The notes under the pieces were generated by a model. That model did not search any database. It saw only the letters and a program-made list of their open reading frames with translations, and had not been told where the DNA came from. From Microbacterium oryzae (lineage in GTDB: Bacteria > Actinomycetota > Actinomycetes > Actinomycetales > Microbacteriaceae), in NCBI RefSeq assembly GCF_030406385.1, contig NZ_JAUEPM010000005.1, positions 124,001 through 188,000 on the forward strand: a DNA stretch of 64,000 nt, written 5' to 3'. A program made the translations under genes and the position numbers. Below are positions 7,938 through 18,487 of this stretch, piece after piece (position 1 is the first letter of the stretch; each line of letters begins with the position of its first letter).

Positions 7938-9077
7938 TCAGCGGCTCGGGTGGAGGACCACCTTCGTCCAGCCGTCGACGCGCTTGTCGAACTGGTCGAA
8001 GCCACGCACGGCGTCATCGAGGGGCAGCTCGTGCGAGACGATGTCGCCCGGTGTCGCGCGTCCCTGGGTGATCAAGTCGCGCAGCTCCCGGTTGTACGCC
8101 TTCACCGGGCACTGACCGGTGCCGATGCTGAGCCCCTTGGTGAACGCCGTGCCGAAGTCGAAGGCGATGCGGCCGTCCTTCGCCTCCTCCGTCGCGGCGT
8201 CGGGGTCGACGGGGTTGTAGACACCGACGACCCCGATCGCGCCCGTGGCGCGGACGACGCTGACGAGGTTGTCCATCACGAGGGCGGGGTGCTCGTTGCC
8301 GGCCGGATCGTGGGCCTGGTAGCCGACGGCCTCGACGCCGGAGTCGACGCCGAACCCGCCCGTCGCGTCCATGATCGCCGCCACGACGTCGACCTCGCCG
8401 GCGTCGATCGACGTGGCGCCGTACTTCTCGGCGAGCGCGAGCCGGTCCTTCTGGTGGTCGACGACGAACACCTGAGCGGCCCCGCGCAGATACGCGCTGT
8501 GCGCGGCCATGAGCCCCACGGGCCCCGCGCCGAAGACCGCGACCGTCTTGCCCGGAGCGACCTTCGCCATCTCGGTGCCGTGATAGCCGGTGGGGAAGAT
8601 GTCGGAGAGCATTGTGTAGTCGAGCTCGTGCTCGGTGCCCTCGGGGAGCTTCAGCAGGTTGAAGTCCGCCCACGGCACCCGCAGCAGCTCGGCCTGACCG
8701 CCCCAGTAGGGGCCCATGGCCGGGTAGCCGAAGCCGGCTCCGGGCTGGCCGGAGGGGTTCGCCCGCAGGCAGGCGGAGGTGAAGCCCTGGTTGCAGTTGC
8801 GGCAGGTGCCGCAGGCGAGGTTGAACGGCACAGACACCCGGTCGCCGACCTTGATGCGGTCGACGCCCGCGCCGACCTCTTCGACGATGCCCATGTTCTC
8901 GTGCCCGAACACCATGCCGGACTCGAACTCGACGCGCCCCTCGTAGGGGTGCAGATCGGATCCGCAGATGTTCGCCGAGGTGATGCGGATGACGGCGTCG
9001 AGCGGCCCCTCGATCTTCGGATCGGCGACGTTCTCGACGGCGACCTCGTACGGCCCCTTGTACACGACAGCCTTCAT
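7938..9077 (-). CDS. zinc-dependent alcohol dehydrogenase, formaldehyde-dehydrogenase-like
   Basis: A 379-residue medium-chain dehydrogenase. The catalytic zinc site is C38, H59 and E60 (ICGSDLHPY, FGHENMG). The structural zinc site is complete: C89, C92, C95 and C103. The NAD(P)-binding Rossmann motif is VFGAGPVGLMAA. The internal insert and the C-terminal half (PVKAYNRELRDLI, DGWTKVVLHP) resemble glutathione-independent formaldehyde dehydrogenases, so aldehyde dismutation or detoxification is plausible. The start is ATG 9077, five codons inside the longest frame, because GGAGGA sits just upstream. The gene is divergent from treS across a 346-bp gap holding an inverted repeat. Confidence 0.88.
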   Translation of the reverse strand: MKAVVYKGPYEVAVENVADPKIEGPLDAVIRITSANICGSDLHPYEGRVEFESGMVFGHENMGIVEEVGAGVDRIKVGDRVSVPFNLACGTCRNCNQGFTSACLRANPSGQPGAGFGYPAMGPYWGGQAELLRVPWADFNLLKLPEGTEHELDYTMLSDIFPTGYHGTEMAKVAPGKTVAVFGAGPVGLMAAHSAYLRGAAQVFVVDHQKDRLALAEKYGATSIDAGEVDVVAAIMDATGGFGVDSGVEAVGYQAHDPAGNEHPALVMDNLVSVVRATGAIGVVGVYNPVDPDAATEEAKDGRIAFDFGTAFTKGLSIGTGQCPVKAYNRELRDLITQGRATPGDIVSHELPLDDAVRGFDQFDKRVDGWTKVVLHPSR

Positions 9078-9423
9078 GATGTCCTCCTCCATGTCGTTCC
9101 CGACGCTCGGCCGACTCAGCGGATCCCGCGCAGCGGCACGCTCTCATTCTTCGCGGCGGATGGCCGTGCGGGGCCGAATCGGCGGATCCCGCGGAGGGGG
9201 TTGCGCGGGCGGCTGCGAGAGCGCATCCTCCGCCCTCGCGAGGAAGGAGATCGGCGACGGTTACACCCTCCTCGAGCGCGGACGCAAGGGGTGATCGGAT
9301 GCTGGCCCTCGTCGGAGGCATGTGCCAAGTTGGGCACATGGCCGGACGCACCCCTGTCGACGTCGTGCGCTCGTCGGCGTCGGATGACCGCCGCGGCCTC
9401 GACCGGAGCGTGAGGAGAACCGC
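9078..9423. promoter_or_regulatory. divergent intergenic region with inverted repeat ATGTGCC..GGCACAT
   Basis: This gene-free stretch separates the ADH from treS. It holds a 20-bp dyad (9320-9339, ATGTGCC/GGCACAT with a 6-base spacer) about 85 bases before treS, a good operator candidate. It also holds two copies of GCGGATCCCGC (9119-9129 and 9182-9192). A short minus-strand open frame across it lacks a ribosome binding site and looks like a GC artefact. Confidence 0.5.
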
Positions 9424-11189
<1,766 letters not shown>

Positions 11190-11193
<4 letters not shown>

Positions 11194-12623
11194 CTGCGAT
11201 CGATCATGCCCTTCTGGAGGGGTATCTGGTACGCACGCGCTGGTTCGGCGGCAAGGGCCGGCCGTTCCAGGTGACGGAAGTCCGCACCATCGCCGAACTG
11301 CTCGGCAGCACGCAGCGTCCGGACACGGCGCTGTACCTGGTGACCGTCGCGTACGCCGACGAGGAGGGCGGCACCGAGCAGTACCAGGTGCCGCTGTCCT
11401 CGTACGACGAGATCGAGGAGCGGATCGGGCACGCGTACGTGGGCCCGATCGAGACGGATGGCCACGTGCGTCATCTCTACGACGCGGTCCACGACCGCGA
11501 CGCGATGGCGCTCTGGCTCGACGGCTTCGTCGCCGCCGAGGGCGACGGCGTCTCCGGCAGCGGGAGCATCCGCTTCCGACGTGTGTCGGCCGGGCCCGCT
11601 CTCGACCCCGCGCTGCGGTCGTCGCCCCTGACCGGCGAGCAGTCGAACTCGTCACTGCGCTTCGACGACACCGCCATCATGAAGCTCTTCCGCAAGGTGA
11701 GCCCCGGCGTGAACCCGGACATCGAGATCCACGCGGAGCTCACCCGCGCCGGGTCCGAGCACATCGCCGAGCTGTACGGGTGGGTGGAGGCCGACGTCGA
11801 CGGCCAGGTCATGCACCTGGCCATGCTGCAGGAGTTCCTCCGCACCGCGGCCGACGGCTTCGAGCTCGCGACGGGCAGCGTCCGCACGCTGCTCGCCGAT
11901 CCCGAGCAGAGCATCGACGAGTCCGGCGGCGACTTCTCCGGCGAGGCGGCTCGCCTCGGCGAGGCACTGGCCGAGGTGCACGCGGTCCTGCGCGAGCGCT
12001 TCCCGGCCGAGCACCGCGGCCCGGGGAGCACGGTGGAGCTCGCCAGCGCGATGGCGGAGCGGCTCGACCGCGCCCGGCGCACCGTGCCGGAGCTCGAGCC
12101 GTACGCGGCCCGCCTGCAGAGCGCCTACGACGCCGTGGCCGCGCTCGACGGCCTCGACATCCAGCGCGTGCACGGCGACCTGCATCTCGGCCAGACGCTC
12201 CGCACCTCTCACGGATGGCGGATCGTCGACTTCGAGGGCGAGCCCGGCCGTCCCTTCGCGGAGCGCGCGCTCCCCGACTCGCCCTGGCGCGACGTCGCGG
12301 GGATGCTGCGCTCGTTCGACTACGCACCCGGCGTCGTGGAGATGTCGCTGGCCAGCCACGGCAGCGAGGACGACGAGCAGGCCCTGCGTGCGGAACGCGC
12401 GCAGGAGTGGTCGCAGCGTGCTCGCAGCCGCTTCCTCGCCTCCTACGTCGCCGCACTCGGGCAGTCCGAGGCGGCCGACGGCGAACTGTCCGAGGACCAG
12501 CGCACGCTGCTTCAGGCGTATGTGGCGGACAAGGCCGTGTACGAGGCCGTCTACGAGAAGCGCAACCGGCCATCCTGGATCGGGATCCCGCTGGCCGCGC
12601 TGGAACGGATCGGAGGAGCATGA
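11190..12623 (+). CDS. mak: maltokinase
   Basis: A 477-residue kinase with the aminoglycoside-phosphotransferase fold. The catalytic loop is H328-G-D-L-H-L-G-Q (VHGDLHLGQ) followed by the metal motif DFEGEPGRP. It phosphorylates maltose to maltose-1-phosphate with ATP, feeding the GlgE route to alpha-1,4-glucan. The start is a GTG overlapping the treS stop (GTGA); the open frame continues upstream inside treS but is not used there. The product opens [20 protein letters not shown], a typical N-cap. It is also coupled by ATGA to glgB. glgE itself is not in the window. Confidence 0.92.
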
Positions 12624-14842
12624 CGACCCTGCAGGCCCTGCCCGTCGACCGCGACACCCTGGCGGCGGTCGCAGCCGGAGCGCACCACGACCCCCACTCC
12701 GTGCTCGGACCCCACCCGCATGAGGGCGGCGTCACCTTCCGCGTGGTCAGGCCGCTGGCCGCGTCGGTCGCCGTCCGGTACGCGACCCCCGACGGCTGGG
12801 CGGACCTCCCGCTGCAGCATGAGCACGAGGGCGTCTGGACCGGGGTGCTGCCCCTGCCGCCCGGTGCGAAGCAGGACGTCCCGACGTACCGTGTGGAGAC
12901 GACCTACGAGGATGGCGGCGGCCACGTCCGCGACGACCCCTACCGTTTCCTGCCCACCCTGGGCGAGGTCGACCTGCACCTCATCGGCGAGGGCCGTCAT
13001 GAGGCGCTGTGGCAGGCGCTCGGTGCGCACGTGCGCCGGTTCGACGGGCTGGGCGTCGCGCCCGACGTCACCGGAACCGCGTTCGCCGTCTGGGCGCCCC
13101 GGGCCCGCGCGGTGCGCGTGAAGGCCGACTTCAACGACTGGGATGGCCGCGGGCACCCGATGCGGAGCCTCGGCTCCTCGGGCATCTGGGAGCTGTTCGT
13201 GCCCGATGTCGGCAGCGGCACGCACTACAAGTACGAGATCCTCGGCGTCGATGGCGTCTGGCGCGAGAAGGCCGACCCGATGGCGCGATACGCGGAGAAG
13301 CCGCCGCTGACGGCCTCCGTGGTGTTCGATTCGTCGTACCGCTGGGGCGACGAGGAGTGGATCCGGCAGCGCACGGAGAACGCCGCCCGCGGCCAGGTCG
13401 ACCGCCCGATGGCGATCTACGAGATGCACCTCGCCTCGTGGCGGCGAGACCGCACCTACGAGCAGCTGGCGGACGAGCTCGTCGCCTACGTCAGCGACCT
13501 CGGCTTCACGCACGTCGAACTCATGCCGGTGATGCAGCATCCGTTCGGCGGCTCGTGGGGGTACCACGTCACCTCCTACTACGCTCCCGACAGCCGCTTC
13601 GGCGACCCCGATGGCCTGCGCCTGCTCGTCGACCGACTGCACCAGGCCGGCGTCGGGGTCATCCTCGACTGGGTGCCCGGCCACTTCGCGACGGACGAGT
13701 GGGCGCTGGCGCGCTTCGACGGCGCTCCCCTCTACGAGGACCCGAACCCGCAGCGCGGCTGGCACAAGGAGTGGGGATCGCACATCTTCGACTTCGGCCA
13801 CCGCGAGGTGCGCAACTTCCTGTACGCCAACGCGCTGTACTGGCTCGAGGAGTTCCACGCCGACGGGCTCCGCGTCGACGGCGTCGCCTCCATGCTCTAT
13901 CTCGACTACGGGCGTCAGCACGGGGAGTGGACGCCGAACATCCACGGCGGGCACGAGAACCTCGAGGCCGTGCAGTTCCTGCAGGAGATGAACGCCACCG
14001 TCTACCGTCGCGTCCCCGGCGTCGTGACGATCGCCGAGGAGTCCACCTCGTGGCCCGGTGTGACGCGGCCGACGTCGACCGGCGGGTTGGGCTTCGGCTT
14101 CAAATGGAACATGGGGTGGATGCACGACACGCTCGACTACGTCGGCCGTGACCCCGTGTACCGCATGCATCACCACCACGACATGACGTTCGCACTCACC
14201 TACGCGTGGAGCGAGAACTATGTGCTGCCGCTGTCGCACGACGAGGTCGTGCACGGGAAGGGCTCTCTGCTGCGCAAGGCCCCCGGCGACCGCTGGCGTC
14301 AGCTGGCCACGCTGCGCGCGTACCTCGCCTTCATGTGGGCGCACCCGGGCAAGCAGCTGATCTTCATGGGCGACGAGCTCGCCCAGGAGTCGGAGTGGGC
14401 GGAGTCGCGCGAGCTCGACTGGTGGCTGCTCGACCTGCCCGATCACCGCGGGGTGCAGCAGGCCGTGCGCGACCTGAACGCCCGGTACCGGGAGACGCCC
14501 GCGCTGTGGGCACTGGACGCGGAGCCCGCGGGCTTCGAGTGGCTCGTCGCCGACGACGCGGGTGCGAACATCTACGCCTTCGTCCGCCGCGACGCCGAGG
14601 GCTCGATGCTCGTCTGCGTCAGCAACTTCTCCGCCGCGCCGCACTCGCACTACCGGCTCCGCTTCCCCGCGTCCGGCGTGTGGGACGAGGTGCTCAACAC
14701 CGACGCCGCGGACTACGGCGGCTCCGGCGTCGGCAACCTCGGCCGCGTCGAGGTCGCGCCCGACGGGCACGCGCTCATCGCGATCCCGCCGCTCGGCACC
14801 GTCTGGTTCCGTTTCCGCGAGTCGGTGGAGGAACCCGGCTGA
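12620..14842 (+). CDS. glgB: 1,4-alpha-glucan branching enzyme
   Basis: A 740-residue GH13 branching enzyme introducing alpha-1,6 branches into glycogen-like glucan. In order: an N-terminal extra CBM48-like module (10-110), a second CBM48 (140-230, VWAPRARAVRVKADFNDWDG), the catalytic barrel, and an all-beta C-terminal domain. Catalytic residues are D420 (DGLRVDGVASML), E473 (TIAEESTSWPG) and D541 (LPLSHDEVVHGKGS). HPFGGSWGYHVTSYYAPDSR is diagnostic. The ATG overlaps the mak stop. Gene order treS-mak-glgB implies conversion of trehalose and maltose to branched glucan. A 21-bp terminator hairpin follows. Confidence 0.96.
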   Translation: MTTLQALPVDRDTLAAVAAGAHHDPHSVLGPHPHEGGVTFRVVRPLAASVAVRYATPDGWADLPLQHEHEGVWTGVLPLPPGAKQDVPTYRVETTYEDGGGHVRDDPYRFLPTLGEVDLHLIGEGRHEALWQALGAHVRRFDGLGVAPDVTGTAFAVWAPRARAVRVKADFNDWDGRGHPMRSLGSSGIWELFVPDVGSGTHYKYEILGVDGVWREKADPMARYAEKPPLTASVVFDSSYRWGDEEWIRQRTENAARGQVDRPMAIYEMHLASWRRDRTYEQLADELVAYVSDLGFTHVELMPVMQHPFGGSWGYHVTSYYAPDSRFGDPDGLRLLVDRLHQAGVGVILDWVPGHFATDEWALARFDGAPLYEDPNPQRGWHKEWGSHIFDFGHREVRNFLYANALYWLEEFHADGLRVDGVASMLYLDYGRQHGEWTPNIHGGHENLEAVQFLQEMNATVYRRVPGVVTIAEESTSWPGVTRPTSTGGLGFGFKWNMGWMHDTLDYVGRDPVYRMHHHHDMTFALTYAWSENYVLPLSHDEVVHGKGSLLRKAPGDRWRQLATLRAYLAFMWAHPGKQLIFMGDELAQESEWAESRELDWWLLDLPDHRGVQQAVRDLNARYRETPALWALDAEPAGFEWLVADDAGANIYAFVRRDAEGSMLVCVSNFSAAPHSHYRLRFPASGVWDEVLNTDAADYGGSGVGNLGRVEVAPDGHALIAIPPLGTVWFRFRESVEEPG

Positions 14843-14871
14843 CGCGCGGCTCCTGGTACGCCGGCTCGAGT

Positions 14872-14916
14872 GACGCGAGGGGCTCCATCCGCAGCGCGGA
14901 TGGAGCCCCTCGCGTC
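14872..14916. terminator. bidirectional terminator between glgB and the PQQ dehydrogenase gene
   Basis: A perfect 21-bp stem (14872-14892 with 14896-14916) and 3-base loop, placed between convergent genes and ending 3 bases before the stop of the minus-strand gene. Confidence 0.85.
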
Positions 14917-14919
14917 TCG

Positions 14920-16035
14920 TCAGCGCAGCCCCAGCGCGATGATCCGATCGTCTCCAGGGCGCGGCGCACCGCGGCCATCGGTGTTGTTCGTCAGGATCCA
15001 GACCTCGCCACTCGGCGCCAGGGCCACATCGCGCACGCGCCCCACCTCGCCCACGAGGTGATCGACCGCGGCCGCCGGGTCATCGAGCGGCACCGCCCTC
15101 AGACGCGCCCCGCGCAGGTTCGCCAGGTAGAGGGTGTCCCCGACGATCGCGATGCCGCTCGGGCTGGCCTCGGCGGGCCTCCACTGCAGGATCGGGTCAG
15201 CCATCCCGTCGCGTCCGGCGACGCCCTCCGTCTCCGGCCATCCGTAGTTCGCGCCCGGCTCGATGACGTTGAGCTCGTCCCACGTGTCCTGCCCGAACTC
15301 GCTCGCGTAGAGCGTGCCGTCAGCCGCCCACGCGAGGCCCTGCGGATTCCGGTGCCCGTAGCTGTAGACGAGCGAAGCGGCGAACGGGTTGTCCGCCGGC
15401 ACCTCGCCGTCGGCCGTCAGCCGCAGGATCTTTCCTCCCAGCGATTCCCGATCCTGCGCCGCGTCCGGCTGTCCCGCGTCGCCGACCGTCGCGTAGAGCA
15501 TCCCGTCCGGCCCGAAGGCGATGCGTCCGCCGTTGTGATTCCCGGCAGCGGGCAGTCCGCCGAGGATCGTCTCGCGCGCGCCGAGCTCGAGCGCGCCGGG
15601 CTCGCCCACGAGCTCGTACCGCTCGATCCGGTTCTCGGCACCCGCCGTGAGGTAGACGTAGAGGTGCTCCTCGCGCACGGCGAGACCGAGCAGCCCGCCT
15701 TCGCCGTGCGCCTGCACGCCCGGGATCGTCCCGACCTCCCGTGTCGCGCCATCCATCACCTCGAGCACGCGGCCGGTGTCGCGCTCGCTGACGAGCGCCC
15801 GGTCGCCGGCGAATGCGATGGACCAGGGCGCGACCAGATCCTCCGCGACGACGCGCCGCTGGTCGGGCACGAGAGCGGATGGCGGTGGCGACGCGGGCGC
15901 GGAAGGCATCGGAGATGACGACGCGGGCGCGGATGGCGCTGCCGACGGCGAGGAGGTCGGCTCCGCGGCCGGCGCACACGCGGTGAGGAGCGCTGCCGCC
16001 AGTGCCAGGGCGGCGATGCCGCCGTGCCTCGTCAT
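14920..16035 (-). CDS. PQQ-dependent sugar dehydrogenase-like lipoprotein
   Basis: A 371-residue secreted protein. It has a signal peptide with lipobox LLTAC (C20), then a Ser/Pro/Ala-rich linker (to about 52) and a six-bladed beta-propeller of the soluble glucose/aldose/sorbosone dehydrogenase family. Landmarks are GGLLGLAV, GNHNGGRIAFGPDGMLYATVGDAG, YSYGHRNPQGLAW and EFGQDTWDELN. These match the PQQ/Ca2+ site region, with the His of AAGNHNGGR as the likely base. It should oxidise sugars outside the membrane and pass electrons to the respiratory chain. No PQQ synthesis genes are visible, so the cofactor may be scavenged or absent. The start is ATG 16035 because of the signal peptide; the longer frame has none. 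Confidence 0.85.
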   Translation of the reverse strand: MTRHGGIAALALAAALLTACAPAAEPTSSPSAAPSAPASSSPMPSAPASPPPSALVPDQRRVVAEDLVAPWSIAFAGDRALVSERDTGRVLEVMDGATREVGTIPGVQAHGEGGLLGLAVREEHLYVYLTAGAENRIERYELVGEPGALELGARETILGGLPAAGNHNGGRIAFGPDGMLYATVGDAGQPDAAQDRESLGGKILRLTADGEVPADNPFAASLVYSYGHRNPQGLAWAADGTLYASEFGQDTWDELNVIEPGANYGWPETEGVAGRDGMADPILQWRPAEASPSGIAIVGDTLYLANLRGARLRAVPLDDPAAAVDHLVGEVGRVRDVALAPSGEVWILTNNTDGRGAPRPGDDRIIALGLR

Positions 16036-16066
16036 GCCCCGACCATAGGCGTCTCCCCGCGCACGC

Positions 16067-16099
16067 GGAAGGCCCCGGTCCCGAGGACCGAGGCCTTCC
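16067..16099 (-). terminator. hairpin after the MFS transporter gene
   Basis: The stem GGAAGGCC-C-CGGTCC pairs with GGACCG-A-GGCCTTCC (one mismatch), about 35 bases past the transporter stop on the minus strand. Confidence 0.7.
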
Positions 16100-16133
16100 C
16101 GAACGAGGTGCGCGTCGCTCGTGCCCGACCGGG

Positions 16134-17624
16134 CTACTGGCGACTCGAGCGCCCCCTCGATTCCGGCACCGCGCCATCCGGCGTGATCCCGCCCTTCGCC
16201 TGCTCGACGAGGGAGAGGGGGTCGGCGATGTCCTCGAGCGACTTCCCCGCGGCGCTCACGCCGAACACGCCGGAGATGACGCCTCCCGCGACCATGACGC
16301 AGGACCCGAGCACGTAGCCCCAGAAGAGCGGCCCGCGATCCGTGCCGTCGCCGATGAGCGAGCCGTAGAGCGTCGGCGCGATGGCGCCGACGAACTGGCC
16401 GATCGAGAAGACGTACGAGATGACCTGGCTGCGCAGCTCCAGCGGGAAGATCTCGCTCACGGTGAGATACGCGGCCGATGCCCCCGCCGATGCGAAGAAG
16501 AACGACAGGCACCAGAACAGGGTGTGGGTCGTCGCGTTGAGAACGCCCGCGTTGAAGAGGAACGCGCTCGTGAGCAGGATGAGCCCCGCCAGCACGTAGG
16601 TGCCGAAGAGCATCCGGCGGCGTCCCCACGTGTCGAAGAAGTGGCCGAGCACGAGGGCGCCGAGCAAGTTGCCGGCGGCAAACACGATGAAGTACTGCGA
16701 CGCCGACGCCGGCGGCACGTCGTAGAAGTTCTCCAGCACGAGCGCGTAGGTGAAGAAGATCGCGTTGTAGAGGAACGACTGCGTCACCATCATCGTGATG
16801 CCGACCAGGGTGCGCCGCGGGTACTGGCGGAACAGCACCTTCGCGATGACGAGGAACGGCACCCGGCCGTACTCCTTGACCACGATCGCACGCGACTCGT
16901 CGACGGGGCCGACCTCGTGCCCCTCATCGCGGATGCGCTGCTCGATCGCGTCGACGTTGCGCTCGGCCTCCTCCTCGCGGCCGTGGGTCATCTGCCACCG
17001 CGGGCTCTCGGGGATGTGCCGGCGCAGGTAGATGAGGAGCAGACCGAGAACCGGTCCGACGAAGAAGCTCAGCCGCCATCCGAGGTCCTGGTCGAACACC
17101 TCGGTGTTGAGGAAGAACATGCTGGCGACCGCACCGAGCGCAGCGCCGCCCCAGTAGGTGCCGTTGATCGCGATGTCGACGCGCCCGCGGTACTTCGAGG
17201 GGATGATCTCGTCGATGGCGGAGTTGATGGCGGCGTACTCGCCGCCGATGCCGGCGCCGGCGACGAAGCGCCAGATGTAGAAGAACCAGGGCGCGAAGGC
17301 GAAGCCCGCCACCGCGCTGCCGACGAGGTACACCGCCAGCGACACGAGGAAGAGGTTCTTGCGGCCCAGGCTGTCGGCGAGGCGACCGAAGACGAGCGCG
17401 CCGAACACCTGCCCCAGCAGGTAGAACGTGCCGGCGAGGCCGACCTCGACGGGCCCCATCCCGAGGGTGTGCGCGTACCCGTTGGCCGCGACGATCTGCA
17501 CCTCGAGGCCGTCGAGGATCCACGAGAACCCGAGCCCCACGACGATCAGCCAGTGGAACCGCGACCACGGGAGCCGATCCATCCGCGCCGGTACGAGCGA
17601 CCGGACCTCTTTGACCTGCGACAT
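16134..17624 (-). CDS. MFS transporter, sugar-porter/metabolite-symporter type
   Basis: A 496-residue major facilitator with about 12 transmembrane helices. Signature loops are RLADSLGRKNLF between helices 2 and 3, RFVAGAGIGGEYAAINSAIDEIIP in helix 4-5, YLRRHIPESPRWQMTHGREEEAER after helix 6 and FFDTWGRRRMLFG between 8 and 9. The PESPRW motif and GGEYAA place it near the sugar porter and aromatic-acid/niacin symporter branches, so the substrate is a sugar or a small organic acid. AAAGGGGTG precedes the ATG, a little far. It lies alone between terminators; proximity to the PQQ dehydrogenase may be coincidental. Confidence 0.87.
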   Translation of the reverse strand: MSQVKEVRSLVPARMDRLPWSRFHWLIVVGLGFSWILDGLEVQIVAANGYAHTLGMGPVEVGLAGTFYLLGQVFGALVFGRLADSLGRKNLFLVSLAVYLVGSAVAGFAFAPWFFYIWRFVAGAGIGGEYAAINSAIDEIIPSKYRGRVDIAINGTYWGGAALGAVASMFFLNTEVFDQDLGWRLSFFVGPVLGLLLIYLRRHIPESPRWQMTHGREEEAERNVDAIEQRIRDEGHEVGPVDESRAIVVKEYGRVPFLVIAKVLFRQYPRRTLVGITMMVTQSFLYNAIFFTYALVLENFYDVPPASASQYFIVFAAGNLLGALVLGHFFDTWGRRRMLFGTYVLAGLILLTSAFLFNAGVLNATTHTLFWCLSFFFASAGASAAYLTVSEIFPLELRSQVISYVFSIGQFVGAIAPTLYGSLIGDGTDRGPLFWGYVLGSCVMVAGGVISGVFGVSAAGKSLEDIADPLSLVEQAKGGITPDGAVPESRGRSSRQ

Positions 17625-17744
17625 ATGAGCCGCACCCCTTTCTGCGACCCGGCGTCGGGCCGCCCATCTGTCCTACCGGCGGGTTTCATGGCCGGACCAG
17701 CGATTGACGCCGTGACGGCGACGGGCTACAGAGCACCGTGGAAT

Positions 17745-17777
17745 GCGAGAGGGGCGCCCTGCGGGCGCCCCTCTCGC
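17745..17777 (-). terminator. terminator after the DUF7882 pair
   Basis: A perfect 15-bp stem GCGAGAGGGGCGCCC with a TGC loop, 11 bases past the stop of the small gene at 17789. Confidence 0.8.
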
Positions 17778-17788
17778 GTCGTCTTCGC

Positions 17789-18040
17789 TCAGACGCCGGC
17801 GAGCTGCCTGGTCGGAACGTCGCTCGCGTGCGCCTCGACCTCGGCCATCGCCTGGGCGATGTCGAGGAAGGCGCCGATGATCTGCCCGCGCCCGTCGAAC
17901 GCGAGGAAGCGGCCCTCGCTGTCGGTGTCGACGACCCCCACGAACTCGCCGCGGCGGCTCGCCACGTGGAAGCCGGCGTCGACGACGGCCCAGGTCGTGG
18001 GTCGGCTGCGTAGGCGCTCGCTCAGGCTCTGGCGCCTCAT
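17789..18040 (-). CDS. small conserved-looking hypothetical protein
   Basis: An 83-residue protein whose ATG overlaps the upstream DUF7882 stop (ATGA). It opens MRRQSLSERLRSR and contains VVDAGFHVASRRGEFVGVVD and FLAFDGRGQIIGAFLDIAQA, a compact alpha/beta pattern without membrane segments or Cys. The frame is open upstream into the neighbour but has no start signal there. Coupling and shared terminator make a two-gene unit with the DUF7882 gene. Function unknown. Confidence 0.7.
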   Translation of the reverse strand: MRRQSLSERLRSRPTTWAVVDAGFHVASRRGEFVGVVDTDSEGRFLAFDGRGQIIGAFLDIAQAMAEVEAHASDVPTRQLAGV

Positions 18041-18375
18041 GCTGCTGCCCTCAGCACCGGACGAGCCGGACGGGTGAGACGGCGCACCGCGTCGTCGGTC
18101 AGGTCCATGCCGTGGTGGGAGTTCGCCGCGTCGGCGAGATGCCGCAGCAGCTGCGCGTCGGTCCGCTCGCTCACCTCGTCGCTGTCGAGGACGAACCGCA
18201 GCAGCAGCGACGCGTGGACCCAGAGGGTCTCGCGTCCGCCCGTTGCGGTCTTCCACGTCAGTGGGAAGGACTCCCCTCGACGCAGCTTGGTGATGATCAC
18301 CTTCTGCACGTGGGCGAGGAGCATGTCGTCGACCTCGACGACCTGCTCGCTCGTCCCGTAGAACAACTTGCCCAT
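18037..18375 (-). CDS. DUF7882-type small protein
   Basis: A 112-residue protein opening MGKLFYGTSEQVVEVDD and containing LAHVQKVIITKLRRGESFPLTW. This is the pattern of a family common in Microbacteriaceae that databases often mislabel as ATP-dependent DNA ligase; the short protein has no ligase motif. Start ATG 18375 is chosen because GGAGG lies six bases before it; ATG 18381 is two codons earlier. It is divergent from a MarR gene whose palindrome lies in the shared promoter region, so the pair may be MarR-regulated. Function unknown. Confidence 0.72.
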   Translation of the reverse strand: MGKLFYGTSEQVVEVDDMLLAHVQKVIITKLRRGESFPLTWKTATGGRETLWVHASLLLRFVLDSDEVSERTDAQLLRHLADAANSHHGMDLTDDAVRRLTRPARPVLRAAA

Positions 18376-18455
18376 GCCCATCCTCCCGCTCCTCGAAATC
18401 CTCGTCGGCCCGTCCTCAGCGACCGGGGCCGAGACGACATTACTGCCGTGACTAG

Positions 18456-18471
18456 CTAATCGGGCGATTAG
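18456..18471. promoter_or_regulatory. palindromic operator CTAATCG-GG-CGATTAG
   Basis: A perfect 7-bp dyad with a 2-base spacer, 16 bases before the MarR start and about 80 bases before the divergent DUF7882 gene. Size and A/T-rich half-sites fit MarR-family operators, so autoregulation is likely. Confidence 0.65.
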
Positions 18472-18487
18472 TGTTTCGGGGCTTGAG

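Noticed and set aside
9116..9337. Short minus-strand frame in the ADH-treS gap with a repeated PLRGIR motif
   Set aside because: No ribosome site. The repeated motif comes from two copies of a GGATCCCGCG word.
18037..18375. ATP-dependent DNA ligase
   Set aside because: That label is common for DUF7882 proteins, but the 112 residues have no KxDG motif or OB fold.
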